Assembly: GCA_011033025.1 (NCBI GenBank)
Contig: WFMF01000039.1
Coordinates: 682,001-746,000, forward strand
Origin: Beroe forskalii
Taxonomy: Eukaryota; Ctenophora; Nuda; Beroida; Beroidae
Length of the DNA: 64,000 nt
Direction: 5' to 3'
The notes beneath the pieces are model-generated. The model worked only from the letters and a program-made list of their open reading frames with translations, searched no databases and was not told the origin of the DNA. Each line of letters opens with the position of its first letter. The stretch's first letter is position 1. The position numbers and the translations under genes are program-made. Below, one piece after another: positions 21,959-34,138 of this stretch.

Positions 21959-24759
21959 ATGGGCTCCATCTCACTGCAAAGCATGTCCGGAGCACTGCTG
22001 GTATTCCTCCTGGCATTAGCCTCTGTCAGACCCACCTCTGTGGACGAGGACGTGAGGTGGCTGCAGTTCGTGCAGGGCTTCCAGTCCCACCTCAACCTCA
22101 ACTCTAGTCTCACCGCCCTGCCCATGTGTACCACCTGGCTCTCCAACAACTACCAGTCCACCAGTGCCCTGGACAGGACCCTCGAGAACATTGAGAAGTG
22201 GGGCAAGCACTGCGTGTCCCGGTACGACTGTATCAGCGGCCACATCTCCTTCCAGAACCACGGTCTGAGTGTGACGGAGCAACTCAATGCAGGGGTCAGG
22301 AGACTGGTGCTGGAGCTCCACTTCGTGCCAGGACTCAAGAAGAACCTCAGGCTCTGCGCTTCACTGCAGGGTACGTCCTTTTCAAGGTGTTTCATCTTTA
22401 TTATCCATGTCATAATACTCTTCGGCTGTTATATCTGATATTGATAAAACTCAGGAGCTGTCAAATGAATTTTTAGCTCCCCTGATATACCTACATCGTA
22501 AATAACACACCGTTGAGTTTTATAACATTTTGATTTACAACTAATACCTTTTCACTTTTCGAGCTGTGCAACCACCTCGACTGCGTCTCAAAAATGAAAA
22601 ACCATTGCCTAAAACAGAGTTGGATCTCCTAGAATTTTATTAAGGCCTATAGAGTGTAAATCGTGTACCCTATCTTACTGTTAACCTACCTATATTCGTA
22701 TTGTTAAGTTAGATAATTGAGACGGCAAGGTATCCATAAGGGGTCTGGGATCATTGTTGAGGTAAATAGTTGGGTCAGTCAGTCTCGTCCAGGATACTTA
22801 AAACTTGCTCTTTAACAACATTTCCATGGTAAGGTTATTGCATAATTGTTGATCTTTGTTACAATGGAAAGTCACTAGTCCCTTAGCCCTATCAATATTT
22901 TATAATATGTGAGATAGCTCTGTCCCCACAAGACAATGAATAATTTTGTGACAATTTCACCTTCTATAGAGTACGCGGTTATATGTCACATGGTTACCAC
23001 GTGATTACTATATTATGTAGCTAGTGGCTACCACGAGACTGTCACGTGCAACAGAGCGAAATCAATGACTATATGGGAGAATGAAAATTGCGGACTCTCT
23101 TCCAAAACAGTCAAAATAGGCAAATCATGCCTGTCCTTTGCATCCAATTACTATAATTACCCCCATATCTAAAACTACGTGAAGTTTAAAACCTCCCCCG
23201 CAGTTGAATGTACGGCTATGAAGAGGACACTGAAAGTGAAGTCGTTGGCTAAGCGGAGGAAGCAGTACAACTGGTGCAAGGGCTTCATGATGATGAGTCG
23301 GGGCATCCACACGGGGTGCCATTCGGTAAACATCCCTTTCACTTGCAGCAACATAAACCGATTTATTCTTCATGTAATGAACGAATAGTTATCTTCTTAT
23401 CAGAATATGTTAGCTTCAAAGTAGCATAGTAAAGACCTGGTGTTTTTGTATTTCAATTGGCTCTTGGATCTTTCCATTGGTCTCATAAATGGTTATTAAC
23501 ATAATTTCTAGTATAGAGCTAATTAATGATGGTTAAATCTGTATGTTTTCAGGAGTCGCCTCAGTTCAAGGATTTCATCCGGGAAATAATCCGTTGGCTG
23601 AACAAGAATCAGGACCAGTTCATTGTGGTGGACATTGTAGACTTTGTGTCTGTGGAGACTGGGTGTGAACCCCTCACTGAGATTGACACCTCTCTCAGGC
23701 TCTTTGGATCTCGCTTACTCAAACCAAGCCAACTTGTTGCAATGGTAAGTCGTTTTCTTATCAGTTATCACAAACCGTTGGTAATTCGATTTGAAGCAGA
23801 GGAATTTATATCATATTTTGGTATTTTTTACATCGATTTACCACTAAAATTCTACGATAAACTGTTTAATTTTCATGCTTTGCATTCTAATTCAATAAAC
23901 CTTTGAGGTGACAAGATAGGTAACTCGGTAATGTGCCCCAGGTGTGCCCAGGTTGTGCCCCAGGTGTGCATCGGCAGATTACCGAGTTACCACAAGATAC
24001 TATATAATAATTTGACAGCCCCAAAAACGAGGAGAATATATCACTGAACAGAATTCTTCCGGAACTGCGAAAATAAAATATTTCCTTGTGTTTGACCATT
24101 GCTTGGAACAAATTACTTTCCCGTTCATTCCTTCTAGATAGAAGGGTGACACAGACGCCCTGCCGTCGCTATCCGAGCTCAGGGAGGCCAGGAAGAACAT
24201 AATGTTCCGCAGCACCTGTACCTTCGGAGGAGTCCTCGTCTTCCCGGCCCACAAAACTGACTGTGCGTACCTTACATAGTTATTACTTTATCATTGTAAC
24301 TTTAACTTTAGTGTGATATAATTGAGATATATAAATGAGATATAGTGACATCATGTGGCACCTAGAGGTGGCAACTTGCTGCGCCAGAAGATTGTTATCA
24401 GAATATATAGCGTGTTGCGTCAGTGTTGCTTCAGCGAGAAGCAGATGATGTGTCCACAGTTATAACAATATGGACTTGGAGATCAATCATTTTACGATTT
24501 TAGGTTCCAAATAGCACTTGTAACTCCAATGATGTTTTATTGGTATTTTAAAGAAATAAATTCTAGTTTTACCGTAATGTATCCAAACTTAACATAATAA
24601 TATTTCGCTTAAATTTATCTAATACTTAATTACATTTGATACTGAACCACATCTAATTCAATGATTTCAGACGTGTCGTTGGATAACTTCACGGGAGAAT
24701 CGTGTAACAGCACCAACCACCCGAGTCCCTTCACGCTCTTCTACCACGATAAGATTCAC
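21959..24759 (+). CDS. Secreted PI-PLC-X-like phosphodiesterase, five 5' exons
   Basis: Exons 21959-22370, 23204-23325, 23553-23744, 24142-24262 and 24671-24759 join in phase to 312 codons. Exon 1 opens with a signal peptide (MGSISLQSMSGALLVFLLAL). The fold is that of PLC-X-like phosphodiesterases: GHISFQNHGLSVTEQLNAGV supplies the first catalytic-type histidine and the QLNxGVR signature. LELHF follows, then GIHTGCHSESPQFKDFIREI with a candidate second histidine, then QFIVVDIVDF. Exon 4 starts at AAGGGTGAC after the AG at 24140-24141; an AG four bases earlier would run into a stop. The activity is inferred from the fold; secreted members often act on phospholipids or have unknown substrates. 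Exon 5 ends in phase 0, matching the tail exons at 27612 and 38186. Confidence 0.85.
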
Positions 24760-25356
24760 GTGAGTCTCATCTCTCCCTGATACTTCACCCACTCCTCACA
24801 CTGCAGTCCCTCTCTGAGTTATCCCTGCTCACCGATTATTATGTATTTGCACCCCTCCCCCTAATTTTGCCGGGTTTATTATACTTTGCACGTAGGACAT
24901 TTTTGTCAACAGGTCCATCAAAACTTGACAGTACAAATCTCAGACTTGGGAACCGAGATAATTTTAATTAAAATTCTGCGATAATTTAAATTGAATCTCA
25001 CCACTCGTTAATCCACTTAGCACCGTAAAGTTGAAGTAAGTTGAAGAATGCATGTGGGTCTCCACGCGTAATGTGATCCGAATACTTTTCGAGGAGGGGC
25101 CTTTGAACTGACTTTGATGAAAATTGAATTAGATTTTAGTGAGAAATTGTGAAGAATATATTAGTGATATTCTATTATAAGTTAGCATAAAAATCAATTA
25201 TAAAAGTGGTTTGCGGTTTGAGTCAGAGAATTTGTCACAATTTAGGGACATTGGCTGCAAAATGCTAAAATGTGATTCCTACATAATATTGCAGATGAAA
25301 TTATGAAATCATGAACAGAATTAGAGTTTTCTCAAAAGTCCTTTCAAAATCGGCAT
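24760..25356. other. Intron of the phosphodiesterase gene
   Basis: It starts with the donor GTGAGT after exon 5. It is AT-rich, with no exon recognised before the antisense PAN gene that ends at 25357. Confidence 0.5.
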
Positions 25357-26653
25357 CTAGTTGGCGGCATCTGGTGAGGTTCTCTGCTCCCCATCCACCT
25401 TATGACCAGGTGGTGTCCATTTGTAGCACATTGACCAAGAACAGAGGACGAGGATGACACTAAGGATGACAATGAGACTGATGTATAAAGGAGCAAGGAC
25501 TTCAGCTGAGGAGCTGGTATCTGAGACACAGGGCTGAAGACGGGCCTCTTTAGAGCAAACCACTTCTTGGAGTGTTGCCGTGTAGTTGAGTCCAGCCACC
25601 TTGTAACCATCGTCACACTGGATACTGACTTTGCTGCCCTCAAGGAAGTAGGGCTGGTTGTCGTCGTTTAAAATCACCGCGTTGCTCATTTCAAACCTTT
25701 TCAAGGTACAAACTGGCATTGACACGGCTTTGTAAAGCTTCAAAAAGGAGGATGATAATTTGTTATTGGCTAGAACAAATGCCCCTTTGGGAATCTCGGT
25801 GTAAAATAGGTCACCCTTTTTAGATTCGGTTAACGTATACAGACAGGAAGGATAATGTCTTTCCAATTTCATTTTTTGACTGGAGCTGTTTGAAGTTTCT
25901 GTTAATCTGACAAGATGTGTTCCGTTGTCGTGAAGTTTTACCTCCAAACTAAGGTTTTTGTTATTGTTTGGAGACACTCGCACCAAATTTGCATTTTGAC
26001 CCCGAGAAGCTATCTGTTTGAAATCCCAGGAGTTAGCTTTCCTACAGGAAATCCAATCCAATTTGTATGTTTTATTCAGTCCATCGACAAGATTTGTGGT
26101 GGCAGATAAGCACTTAGGTGACTTTCTGGTACTCTGCTTTATCATGACCCCGGGGGTTGATAAGACCTCTTTGACGGGACCCATGCACTCAAGACAATCC
26201 ATGTACCCCATAACCAGGTTCATCAGCTTCATCACCCTATGCTGGGACATGCTCGCCAAGGTCTCTTCCAACGTCATTCGTCGCGTAGGGGCAACCATAG
26301 CATTCCTGTAGAGAATGCATTGGTGTTTGGTGAGGTTGAAGGAAAAGAGAGAACAATCCTTAGTTAAGGAGCAGTAATCCCGGCAGTGCTCTAACCCTGT
26401 AACTTTGACAGATAGTGCAGGTGGTGAAACTGGAGCATATTCCTGATAGAAGTCCAAACATTCGGGAGGGTAACGTAATCCCAGTGAGGATACTCCTGTG
26501 CTTCTTCCCCTTGCAGCTTGTTTCGTTTTCGTGTCTTCTTCAAGCGTTTCTAGAGTTCTGTAAGTCTGGAGTCTGAGATGAGACACATGCATTATATATC
26601 CAAATCATCAACAGCACAGTGATCATGACTCTTTTCGAACTGCGAGAAAACAT
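25357..26653 (-). CDS. PAN/Apple and sushi-like single-pass membrane protein, nested antisense in an intron
   Basis: The long frame (25357-26592, 411 codons) has a PAN/Apple-type module at residues 45-93 (cysteines in LEHCRDYC, KDCSLFSF and HQCILY). Next come a ~200-residue region with several N-x-S/T sites, a sushi-like segment at about 295-355 (GSKVSIQCDDGY to QPC), a transmembrane helix at 366-389 and a short cytoplasmic tail. PAN modules bind proteins or sugars at the cell surface. The frame lacks a signal peptide, but a start at 26653, one base out of frame, gives MFSRSSKRVMITVLLMIWIY, a good signal peptide that runs to a stop at 26540-26542. A 1-base indel (real or an assembly error) therefore probably separates signal and body. 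It lies wholly inside an intron of the phosphodiesterase gene on the other strand. Confidence 0.75.
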
Positions 26654-27715
26654 GGAGCCATCGCTTCGAATAGGATAGGATTAGTGATCCAGCCTCGCTA
26701 GTCGCTATAAATTGAAGCCTTATGAGTTATACGCGACAAACATGAAAAAAGTTTCAAACATGAAAAAAGTTCCCTTTTTTTCTCGGAATATCTATTATTG
26801 ATGTAGGTCTGTTTCTTGGTACATGGTAGCACATCAAAGATCCTTTTAGCACCAACCAAGATATTTTGTCACCAGACTGACGTAAGCAGCTGAATGGTTT
26901 TTAACTTTGGTGTCATGCGCCATTTCAAGAAGTATAAAGCAACAATTTGAAGGACATGGAGAAATGTCGCAGTGACCTTGGTGTTAGCTTTAGCGCCCTC
27001 ATGTTCGTTCCCCCTAGACCTGCGAAGAACTTTTGCTTAATCATAATGAGGGCTGTGGGCATCATACGCCAGAGAAATTGATGGTTTGAAATCAGCCGCT
27101 TGCCAGAATTCTGATTTTGAAGGCCAGGTTGAAGGAGCCCAAGTCAGACAACTGTGATCTGAGTTCATTTTCTGGCTTTTTTAAAACCCATAGCTACCCT
27201 CAGGCAAATTGCTGTTTATGTCCTGTGTGTTCAGGAGTTACTGAAGATCAATGAGGGCAGCCCTCATTGAGCTCCCTCTGAGCTGCCTCTAACCACAGCC
27301 CTCTGTTTAATTACTGTTTAACTAGATAATCGAGGCGAGAATGATATAATTTCTTATACTGGTGCCCCCCACCCTCATACATTTTCATTATCATCCTGCG
27401 TTTAAATTATAGTTACACCCCCATACCTCCCACATCACAATTTCACAGGGTTTATCACTAACGGACTCTTTCTCAACAGTTCGGAGATCAAAACTTGATA
27501 CAAGTACTATGAACTTCACTAATAACTCCCTTTGAGATGAAATATGCCGTTTACAGTGTAAAATGGCATGTTTGTTTGCTCGGCCACGTAACCCCACAAC
27601 CCGTCTCCCAGGTGGACGTGATCCCTATCCCAGAGACAGAAGCTGCGACAATATCGGACTATCTCCACCCCTGACAGATCGGCAGTGCAGTCAGCAGCCC
27701 AATGCAACGCTCCCG

Positions 27716-27815
27716 TAGCTCTCCAGACCTCCAACTACTCAGATCTGTTCGGTGAGTGTTTTAAGGCTCCCAGACCTCCAACTACTCAGATCTGTTCGGT
27801 GAGTGTTTTAAGCTC
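27716..27815 (+). repeat. Splice-donor minisatellite, 2 units (copy A)
   Basis: CTCCAGACCTCCAACTACTC, AGATCTGTTCGGTGAGTGTTTTA is present twice. Each unit contains the end of the exon (NYSDLFG) and a full GTGAGT donor. The matching site in copy B has eight units. Confidence 0.9.
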
Positions 27816-28964
27816 TCTGTCTGTCCGCGGAACACTGTATGGCTCATGATACGGGTTTAAGGGTTGGGGTTAATTTATAAATGTTGGTTTGGATTGCGAA
27901 GAAAAAAGGAGAACTTTGCAGTTTTGTGTACTTTTAGTTCAAATAAGAATATTCTGCCTAGGCTCAGGTCAGGAGAACTAATTGAAGTACGCTGGAGGGG
28001 GCTCAAGTAGACTTTGCAATAATTAGACCGGGTAGATAATATGCGAGGATGACGTAGTGTTCATTGTTCGGCTGACTCTAGACCAGCCCTAGTCGCTGAA
28101 TACTCAAATATGGATCTATGAATATGGATATTGGATAAAACAATGGTCGGTTACGAAGAGGGATGCTAATTAGTAAAATGTATCAAAAGGCTGACCTGTA
28201 AGCTGATCAAGAGAAATGTTAGCAGTAAGGAATGACATCACAACATGGTTTAGAATGTGATCCGATGACGTTGACTCGTCTACTCAAACCGTTTGTAATG
28301 TACGTGGCAAGGGAACGTCATGCAAATGACAACATGACATCCCATCTTCAAATCTGGCATATGGTAGAGTCGTGGTGCCTCATTATTGCTGGAGCACTGA
28401 CTGCTTGTGTGATTATAGCACTCTTTGAGGACGCAGTTATACCACTCACTGGCCTAATATCGAGTGTAATTCGTATGGGGAGATACGTCAATCATGATAT
28501 CGTTATGTGTGGTTATTACTGCTTGGATATGAATGTGGTACATTCGTCTTGCCCCGCTTCTCATCCATTTCATAGCGCCCTCTCACCCCTCCCTAGATTG
28601 CACCTCTTCTTAACATATCCCACTAACACTTTGCCTGTCATTTGAACTAATCTCCTCTATTTACTTAATAAGGGGAGTTTAGTTCATGGGCACCAAATCT
28701 GCCTAGTTAGGCATTCCGCCCCCACAAAGCTACAACAAATATCACTCTTTTACAACACCTAATATGTCTCCCTTTCCAAATCCTCTCAATACACCCCGAT
28801 TCCCCCTACCCTTCCCCAATTCCCCCAAGCAATGACACCTCCCTCCAAAATCCCCCCTAGCCCAATGACTCCCCCTTCTGATGAAACTCTCCTCATTGAA
28901 TCCCCCTCCCCAATAAAACTCACCCCAATGACCCCCACTCCACAATTCCACCCACTACAATGAC

Positions 28965-29278
28965 TCCCCATTCCTCAATAAACCCCTCCCCAATGACTCC
29001 CCCTTCTCAATAAACCACTCCCCAATGACCCCCCACTCCTCTATAAACCCCACCCAATGACCCCCACTCCTCTATAAACCCCACCCCAATGACCCCCCAC
29101 TCCTCTATAAACCCCACCCCAATGACTCCCCACTCTTCTATAAACCCCACCCCAATGACTCCCCACTCTTCTATAAACCCCACCCCAATGACCCCCCACT
29201 CCTCTATAAACCCCACCCCAATGACTCCCCACTCTTCTATAAACCCCACCCCAATGGCTTCCCACTCCTCACTTTGAC
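28965..29278. repeat. C-rich intronic minisatellite before the lectin-like exon (copy A)
   Basis: Units of about 33-36 bp (CCCCAATGACTCCCCACTCT, TCTATAAACCCCAC) repeat about nine times and end some 50 bases before the 3' splice site at 29324. The top strand is almost free of G, so the array extends the polypyrimidine tract. The repeated MTPHSSINPTP frame is a by-product. The rest of the intron (27816-28964) has no exon I recognise. Confidence 0.85.
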
Positions 29279-31636
29279 CCAACCCAATGAGTCTCTACCC
29301 CCCAATGACTCTTCCCCTCCTCAGCGTGCAGCTGGACCTGGTTTCCTCACCACACCAACCTGGACTGTACCGGCTGCACCGCCTTCGTCGCTGAGATGCA
29401 CTCCCAGACGTGGGGCTGGCTGAACACCAACTGCTCGCTGAGGTTCCACCTGCCGTGCCGCGCGGCTAACGGCAGTTACTCCGTCACGCGGAGCTTCCGA
29501 CACCTGCCCAACGCGTCACCCGTCACGCACCTCCAGGATAACGCGTCACATCTCACGCAGCAACAGTGGGGTGATGAGTTGTGTGGGCCTGGGGCGCGCT
29601 TCAGTCTGCCTCTCAACCCCAGGTCAGTGAGGCTGTGTGTTACAGATGCTGATAAAAGTTCGCCTCAAAAAAGATAAAGAAAACTAACATAGCGTTTCAA
29701 CTTCGATAACTTCAATCTATCGACATGTAATTGTAATTAACAAGTACGTTTCTAGTATTTGCCTTGACATATGATTTTTCTCAAGAGAAACATAGCCTGG
29801 CTACTGTCATGTGGAAGCATGGAATCTCTCATGTTTGGCTGCCGAGGATTCGCATTACACTTGCACTGAAACAGTACTTGTGGACAGCCAATCAGATGTC
29901 AATCACATGTTTTCATGAAATTTTTAATCGGTTTTATCCCAACAACCAGTCAAACTCCCTTTTTGTTGTTAATTAAGATTCTGAAAGTCATGAAACTACC
30001 TACTTACATAGTAACTTCAGCCACGCAACCTTATGCACTCCCAGTTCAGTACATTACCTGTGGAAGCCTTCCTCACCCCTCCACGGCAAAGCTGTCGGGG
30101 ATGACTTCGGGTTCGACGGGTTGTGAAGTTCCAATGCGACGTGGGGTACAATCTCACTGGACAGCGCGTCCGTGTGCCAGTCAAATGGCTCCTGGAGTGG
30201 CACCCTGCCTACTTGTTCAAGTAAGTGAACATGTTATTATTATCTTCAGGGAGTATTAACTATCAATTGTGAATTTTGCCATGTTCCTGAGTTCAGTGTC
30301 ACTTCCACTCAATCCTTCACCTCCTCCATTTAACAATTTTACCCTGCTGACTACCTCCCCACCCCATATCATTCCCTCCATTTTATCCTGCTATTCCTTA
30401 CCAACTCCTTTGGCAGGGTTAACTGCGGCGTGCCGCGCGTGCCGCACAACGGGCGGAGTATCGGCAGTACGACGGACTACGGGAGCAAGTTCGCCTACAC
30501 GTGTAACTGGGGCTACGTGTTCGAGGGTCAAGCCAACACCGGTATCATCGTAACGACCTGTCAGGATAAGGGGGAGTGGGATGTCATAGTGCCCGACTGC
30601 ATCCGTGAGTAGAGGGGTTACTCTTTCAATGGCTTGGCAGTTTGTAGGCATAAGCATTGACAGGTGACTGGTTCACCAAATATGTTCTCCTCTTTAAAGC
30701 CTTATAATTAAGCGTGGACTTTTCTGACTCTTCTCAATTTGTTATTCAATGATATTGGTATTGGTTTAAAAGTGTTAACTAGTACAGATTTTTCCTGCTC
30801 GTATAACCTTGCACTGCGCATACTGACAGTGCTCCCCACTCCACGCATCCCCCACAGAGCGGCGGTGCAGAGGTGTCGAGTGGAGCAGTGGGGGGAGTGT
30901 TCCCACTCGTGCGCGTCCGGAACCCAGTCCCGAACACGTGACATCGTCCCGTTTCCAAGGCAACGAGATCAACGGTAACTGTCCGCACTTGGAGGAGACG
31001 CAGGAGTGCAACGTGCGGCCCTGCGACACCTGCACGGAGGTGAGTTCAGGATCCCTATTGAGATGGACGAGTGCAGGAGCGCCGAGCACGGGAAATCAAC
31101 CGGGTACTATAGACTTGTGCATTTTAATACCTCGAGAGAAAGCTAGCACTACTACTAGCAGTAGAATTAGAATGTAGTTGATCTCAGCCTTACTTCATCA
31201 TCGTTTACAAGTAACCTTGAAAATCACTGACATTGCAAAGTAACCCTGATATTTTCAGTACTGTAAGGGCAGTGTAGAGCTGAGGGGATGTGCTGTGGCC
31301 CCACCATCAGATCCACCAAATCTGTTATCCTCTTCTGTGTGGACTCCAGACCCCGCATCTTCCGTCTGCCTGTGAGTGCTGGAGCAAATCTAATTAGATC
31401 GGTTCAGAGTCTTTCTTAAAACTGAGATTATTTTAAAACGCACTGAAGGCTAAACACAATATTAATGTTCTAATGTTGACATGTTAGGCCATTTATAACC
31501 TTGTACTTTCCCTGCAGCCCCGATTTTGATTTCAATTTTGCAACAGTTTGAAAATCAAGTAATTTTACAAACTTATGTCCTTTCAGATCATAGAGAAGTG
31601 CGGATGTGTGTCCCCTGCAGAAGAAACTCTGGATGA

Positions 31637-33329
31637 AGCCCTGTGGCCATCTTAATTAGCAGTGAAGTTATTGCGCAACTCTGCGGCGCAGTATAAGATA
31701 CGATGTTCATAGGAGTCAATTAATCAAGCTTTTGACCAGAGTGTAGTGGTAAGCAGCAATGAAAACTGTATGACGTTTGTAGAGACTCTGCTATTATTGT
31801 GATAACGAATGAAAGACTGATCTGTGCTTGATCTGCACTGAGGTCACGGTGATTTAACTGTCAACTGGGTGATCTCCCCACTAGGTTTTACTTCTAAGAA
31901 GCTAAATTTCAGAACTTTCAATCATAAAGTAGGATAACGGGGTCCGCAGGAACAAACCAAATTAAGGGAATGAACCCTATTCCACCCTGAACTCGCCCAA
32001 AAACCTTGGCCACCCTGAACCAAGGCGAAATTAACCTGAATCAAACCGTGTTGATATTATTCAGCTTGTTTCGGATTAATTTGCCTTGATTCGGGGATTT
32101 TTATTATTGGGTTCACTTGATTCTCTTGACTCTGGTTGTTCCTGCTTTAAGTTTCAACGTAACAGTTTTGAGATTAAAAACAACATAGAATTTATTGTGA
32201 ATTTTGGAAGATTTAGGACTTATCACATTTTCAATTACATGTCCCCATTTTTGTGGCTTAAAACCTGCGCGGACTTATGATTATATGAATATGTCTACAG
32301 TTGACAGTAGGTCGGCCGCTGCAGACTTTTTATGAGCCCGACACTGAGTCGCACTCGCAGGTCCGCTGTGGACTCCAGTTCAGACTGGTGGGCAGTCCGT
32401 TTTAATGCAACTCTAACCAGAGCCCCCTTTTGTTCGCCGTGCGTGCTGTTGTTGATGTTCCACTCTTCAAATGTTTCGGCGTCAGGCGTATGCATTTGGT
32501 TAGCTGAATTCACTTTTGGGCCGAAAATTCAGACGCGAAAATTTTTGGTGGAATATAGCGGAGTCCATGGCGGCAGCCTGTGGACTCAAGTTTGTCAGGT
32601 TTTTAGCCTTTCAATTTCATTATGTGGGACTAAAATTTTTATCTTTTAGTTAAAGCATTAGGTAGTTCTAAATTGTTCATGACCCTCTATCACTATGAAT
32701 ATGATAAATTTCGTTATTAATATTCTTAGAAGTTCAATTGTTTACTAATAACTATTGTTTAAAAAATATAAGAGTTCTGAATCTAAACTTTACATTCGGA
32801 GCTGAATGTCGTACGCTAAGTCTTTGTTTGCAGTTTAATACTTATAGTAGTTGCTGTAAGCAACCATGTGCAACAACTCTACGCTTAACTTTTTTAGTTA
32901 GATTCAGGATTCTGAATCATCAATAATTATAAATATTCCTTTCAAATATATAACCGCTTACTAATACTATGAGTATGAGTCTACAGTTTGTATTTGATAT
33001 CATTATCCTGCTATGCTATTGCTATAGTTATTTAATTCAAATTTTATAAACATAGCTAACTGTTTGATTTTGTTATATAATTCAGAATCAGATTGTCTTT
33101 TCATATAGTTATACAGCTCATTTGTGAAAGTTCATTCTGAATCTCATATTGTCTTTGCCAGACGTTGTCTACGTCCCGACTCAAAAATTTCAAATAAAAT
33201 TTATTGAATTTAAATTAATAACCACGACCAGGTAATTTTTAAAAATGCCTTGTCCGGCGTCTGCCTCTACGAGTCTTGGCGTTGCGTAGGTCACCTTGCT
33301 TTTATATTAACACGTTTATCCCTCATAAG
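31637..33329. other. 3' flank of copy A, no recognised gene
   Basis: The stretch is AT-rich and present almost identically at 43859-45540. The shared open frames (for example 32738-32926 and 44970-45158, same 62 codons) are explained by the duplication, not by selection. Clusters of GATTC/GAATC words occur near 32075-32130. Confidence 0.5.
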
Positions 33330-33431
33330 TCATTTCCTAAGCCCGCATACTCGCATAAGTGTACGAGTCGTACGCGCACGCGCGCGCAACGCAAACAGGG
33401 ATATACGTGTTTTAACTGTTTAGCAAATCCT

Positions 33432-33459
33432 TCATGTGTGGGCTCGAGCCCACACATGA
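33432..33459. repeat. 28-bp perfect palindrome
   Basis: The stretch TCATGTGTGGGCTC is followed directly by its exact reverse complement, with no loop. The same palindrome is in copy B near 45760-45787. Confidence 0.85.
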
Positions 33460-33490
33460 TGACACATATGTTGTGCTAGCCTGGAGCCGG

Positions 33491-33530
33491 CTCCCGGCGC
33501 GGCTAGCGCGCGCTATAGCCGCGCCGGGAG
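33491..33530. repeat. 40-bp GC-rich hairpin
   Basis: CTCCCGGCGCGGCTA and its reverse complement flank a 10-base GCGCGCGCTA centre. Copy B near 45820-45860 has a changed left arm (GGCTGGCCCGGCGCGGC), so the module is still changing. Confidence 0.8.
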
Positions 33531-33754
33531 CTTTCCCGATACAGATTCAGGAGAAAGCGCTGCTATGCAGTTGCACGTATACCACTATACCATGCTGTTT
33601 GCCTGTTTGCGCGGGGCGCGTATACGCGACGCGCACCTATATCGTCCTATTATATTTATATCATATCACCTAAGCTATGCGGTTTTTTTCAGCTGGCGTT
33701 GCCTGGCCCCCTGCGCGCACTTGCCCTAACCAAGGCCCTGGTTACGCGCACGGC

Positions 33755-33986
33755 TTCCTAAGCCCGCGGGCAGCCCGCGCCGCATAGGTGTGTGTACACG
33801 CGTTGCTAAACACGTATATCCTCGTAGGATGTTACCCTACCCTCGCGCGCGGCGCAACGTTCCACATTTGGACGTCACTTTGCAACCTCGCCATCCAGTC
33901 AGAAGAAATAGACGGGGCAACGTCCGTCGACGTATATCCCTGTCTGCGTTGCGCGGCGCGTACGCACACCTATGCGGGCTTAGGAA
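33755..33986. mobile_element. 232-bp MITE-like element, ends TTCCTAAGCCCGC / GCGGGCTTAGGAA
   Basis: The ends are inverted repeats that continue inward as GCATAGGTGTGTGTAC..CGCG against CGCGTACGCACACCTATGC, and then CACGTATATCC against the ATATCCCTG side. There is no coding capacity. Copy B (46084-46391) carries an extra ~80-bp internal stretch. Single ends (AAGCCCGCATAGGTGTGTGT) also occur near 35635 and 46985. Confidence 0.7.
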
Positions 33987-34138
33987 GTACACGCGCAGCG
34001 CAAATAGATTAATAATTATTTATTTTCTTCCAAAGCCCGCATAGTTGCCGTAACCAGGGCCCTGGTTGCGCACGGAGTGCGCGGCGCGGCGCGGGTGTCG
34101 TATCGACACCCCTGGTTAGGGGAACCCGCATAGGTGTG

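Larger units (their letters stand above)
27612..31636 (+). pseudogene. 3' exons of the phosphodiesterase gene, copy A, frame-broken
   Basis: Seven exon equivalents with splice sites kept: 27612-27751, 29325-29626, 30050-30220, 30417-30604, 30858-31103, 31259-31371 and 31587-31636. Their lengths are 140/302/171/188/246/113/50 against 139/296/175/189/245/114/48 in copy B. Only the lectin-like exon (29325-29626) stays in frame, with a 6-base difference. The others carry net +1, -4, -1, +1, -1 and +2 shifts; the first exon shows it clearly, GATCCCTATCC against GATCCTATCC. The TSP1 exon has several indels (GGTGCAGAGGTGTCGAGTGG). Substitutions are few. This is either a very young pseudogene or the same locus with uncorrected read errors. 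It is the tail nearest the intact head exons. Confidence 0.8.

Noticed and set aside
22016-22476. Overlapping frames on both strands of phosphodiesterase exon 1
   Set aside because: Only the frame from 21959 has a signal peptide, PLC-X motifs and a matching splice to the next exon.
28232-28645. 137-codon open frame with hydrophobic stretch
   Set aside because: It lies in the intron before the lectin-like exon and is interrupted in copy B by indels; no domain is recognised.
29007-29282. Repetitive protein frames (MTPHSSINPTP and its antisense)
   Set aside because: A 36-bp intronic minisatellite is a multiple of three, so it keeps frames open by itself; unit number changes freely between copies.
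32738-32926. 62-codon frame identical to 44970-45158
   Set aside because: Identity is explained by the segmental duplication, and no domain or splice context is seen.
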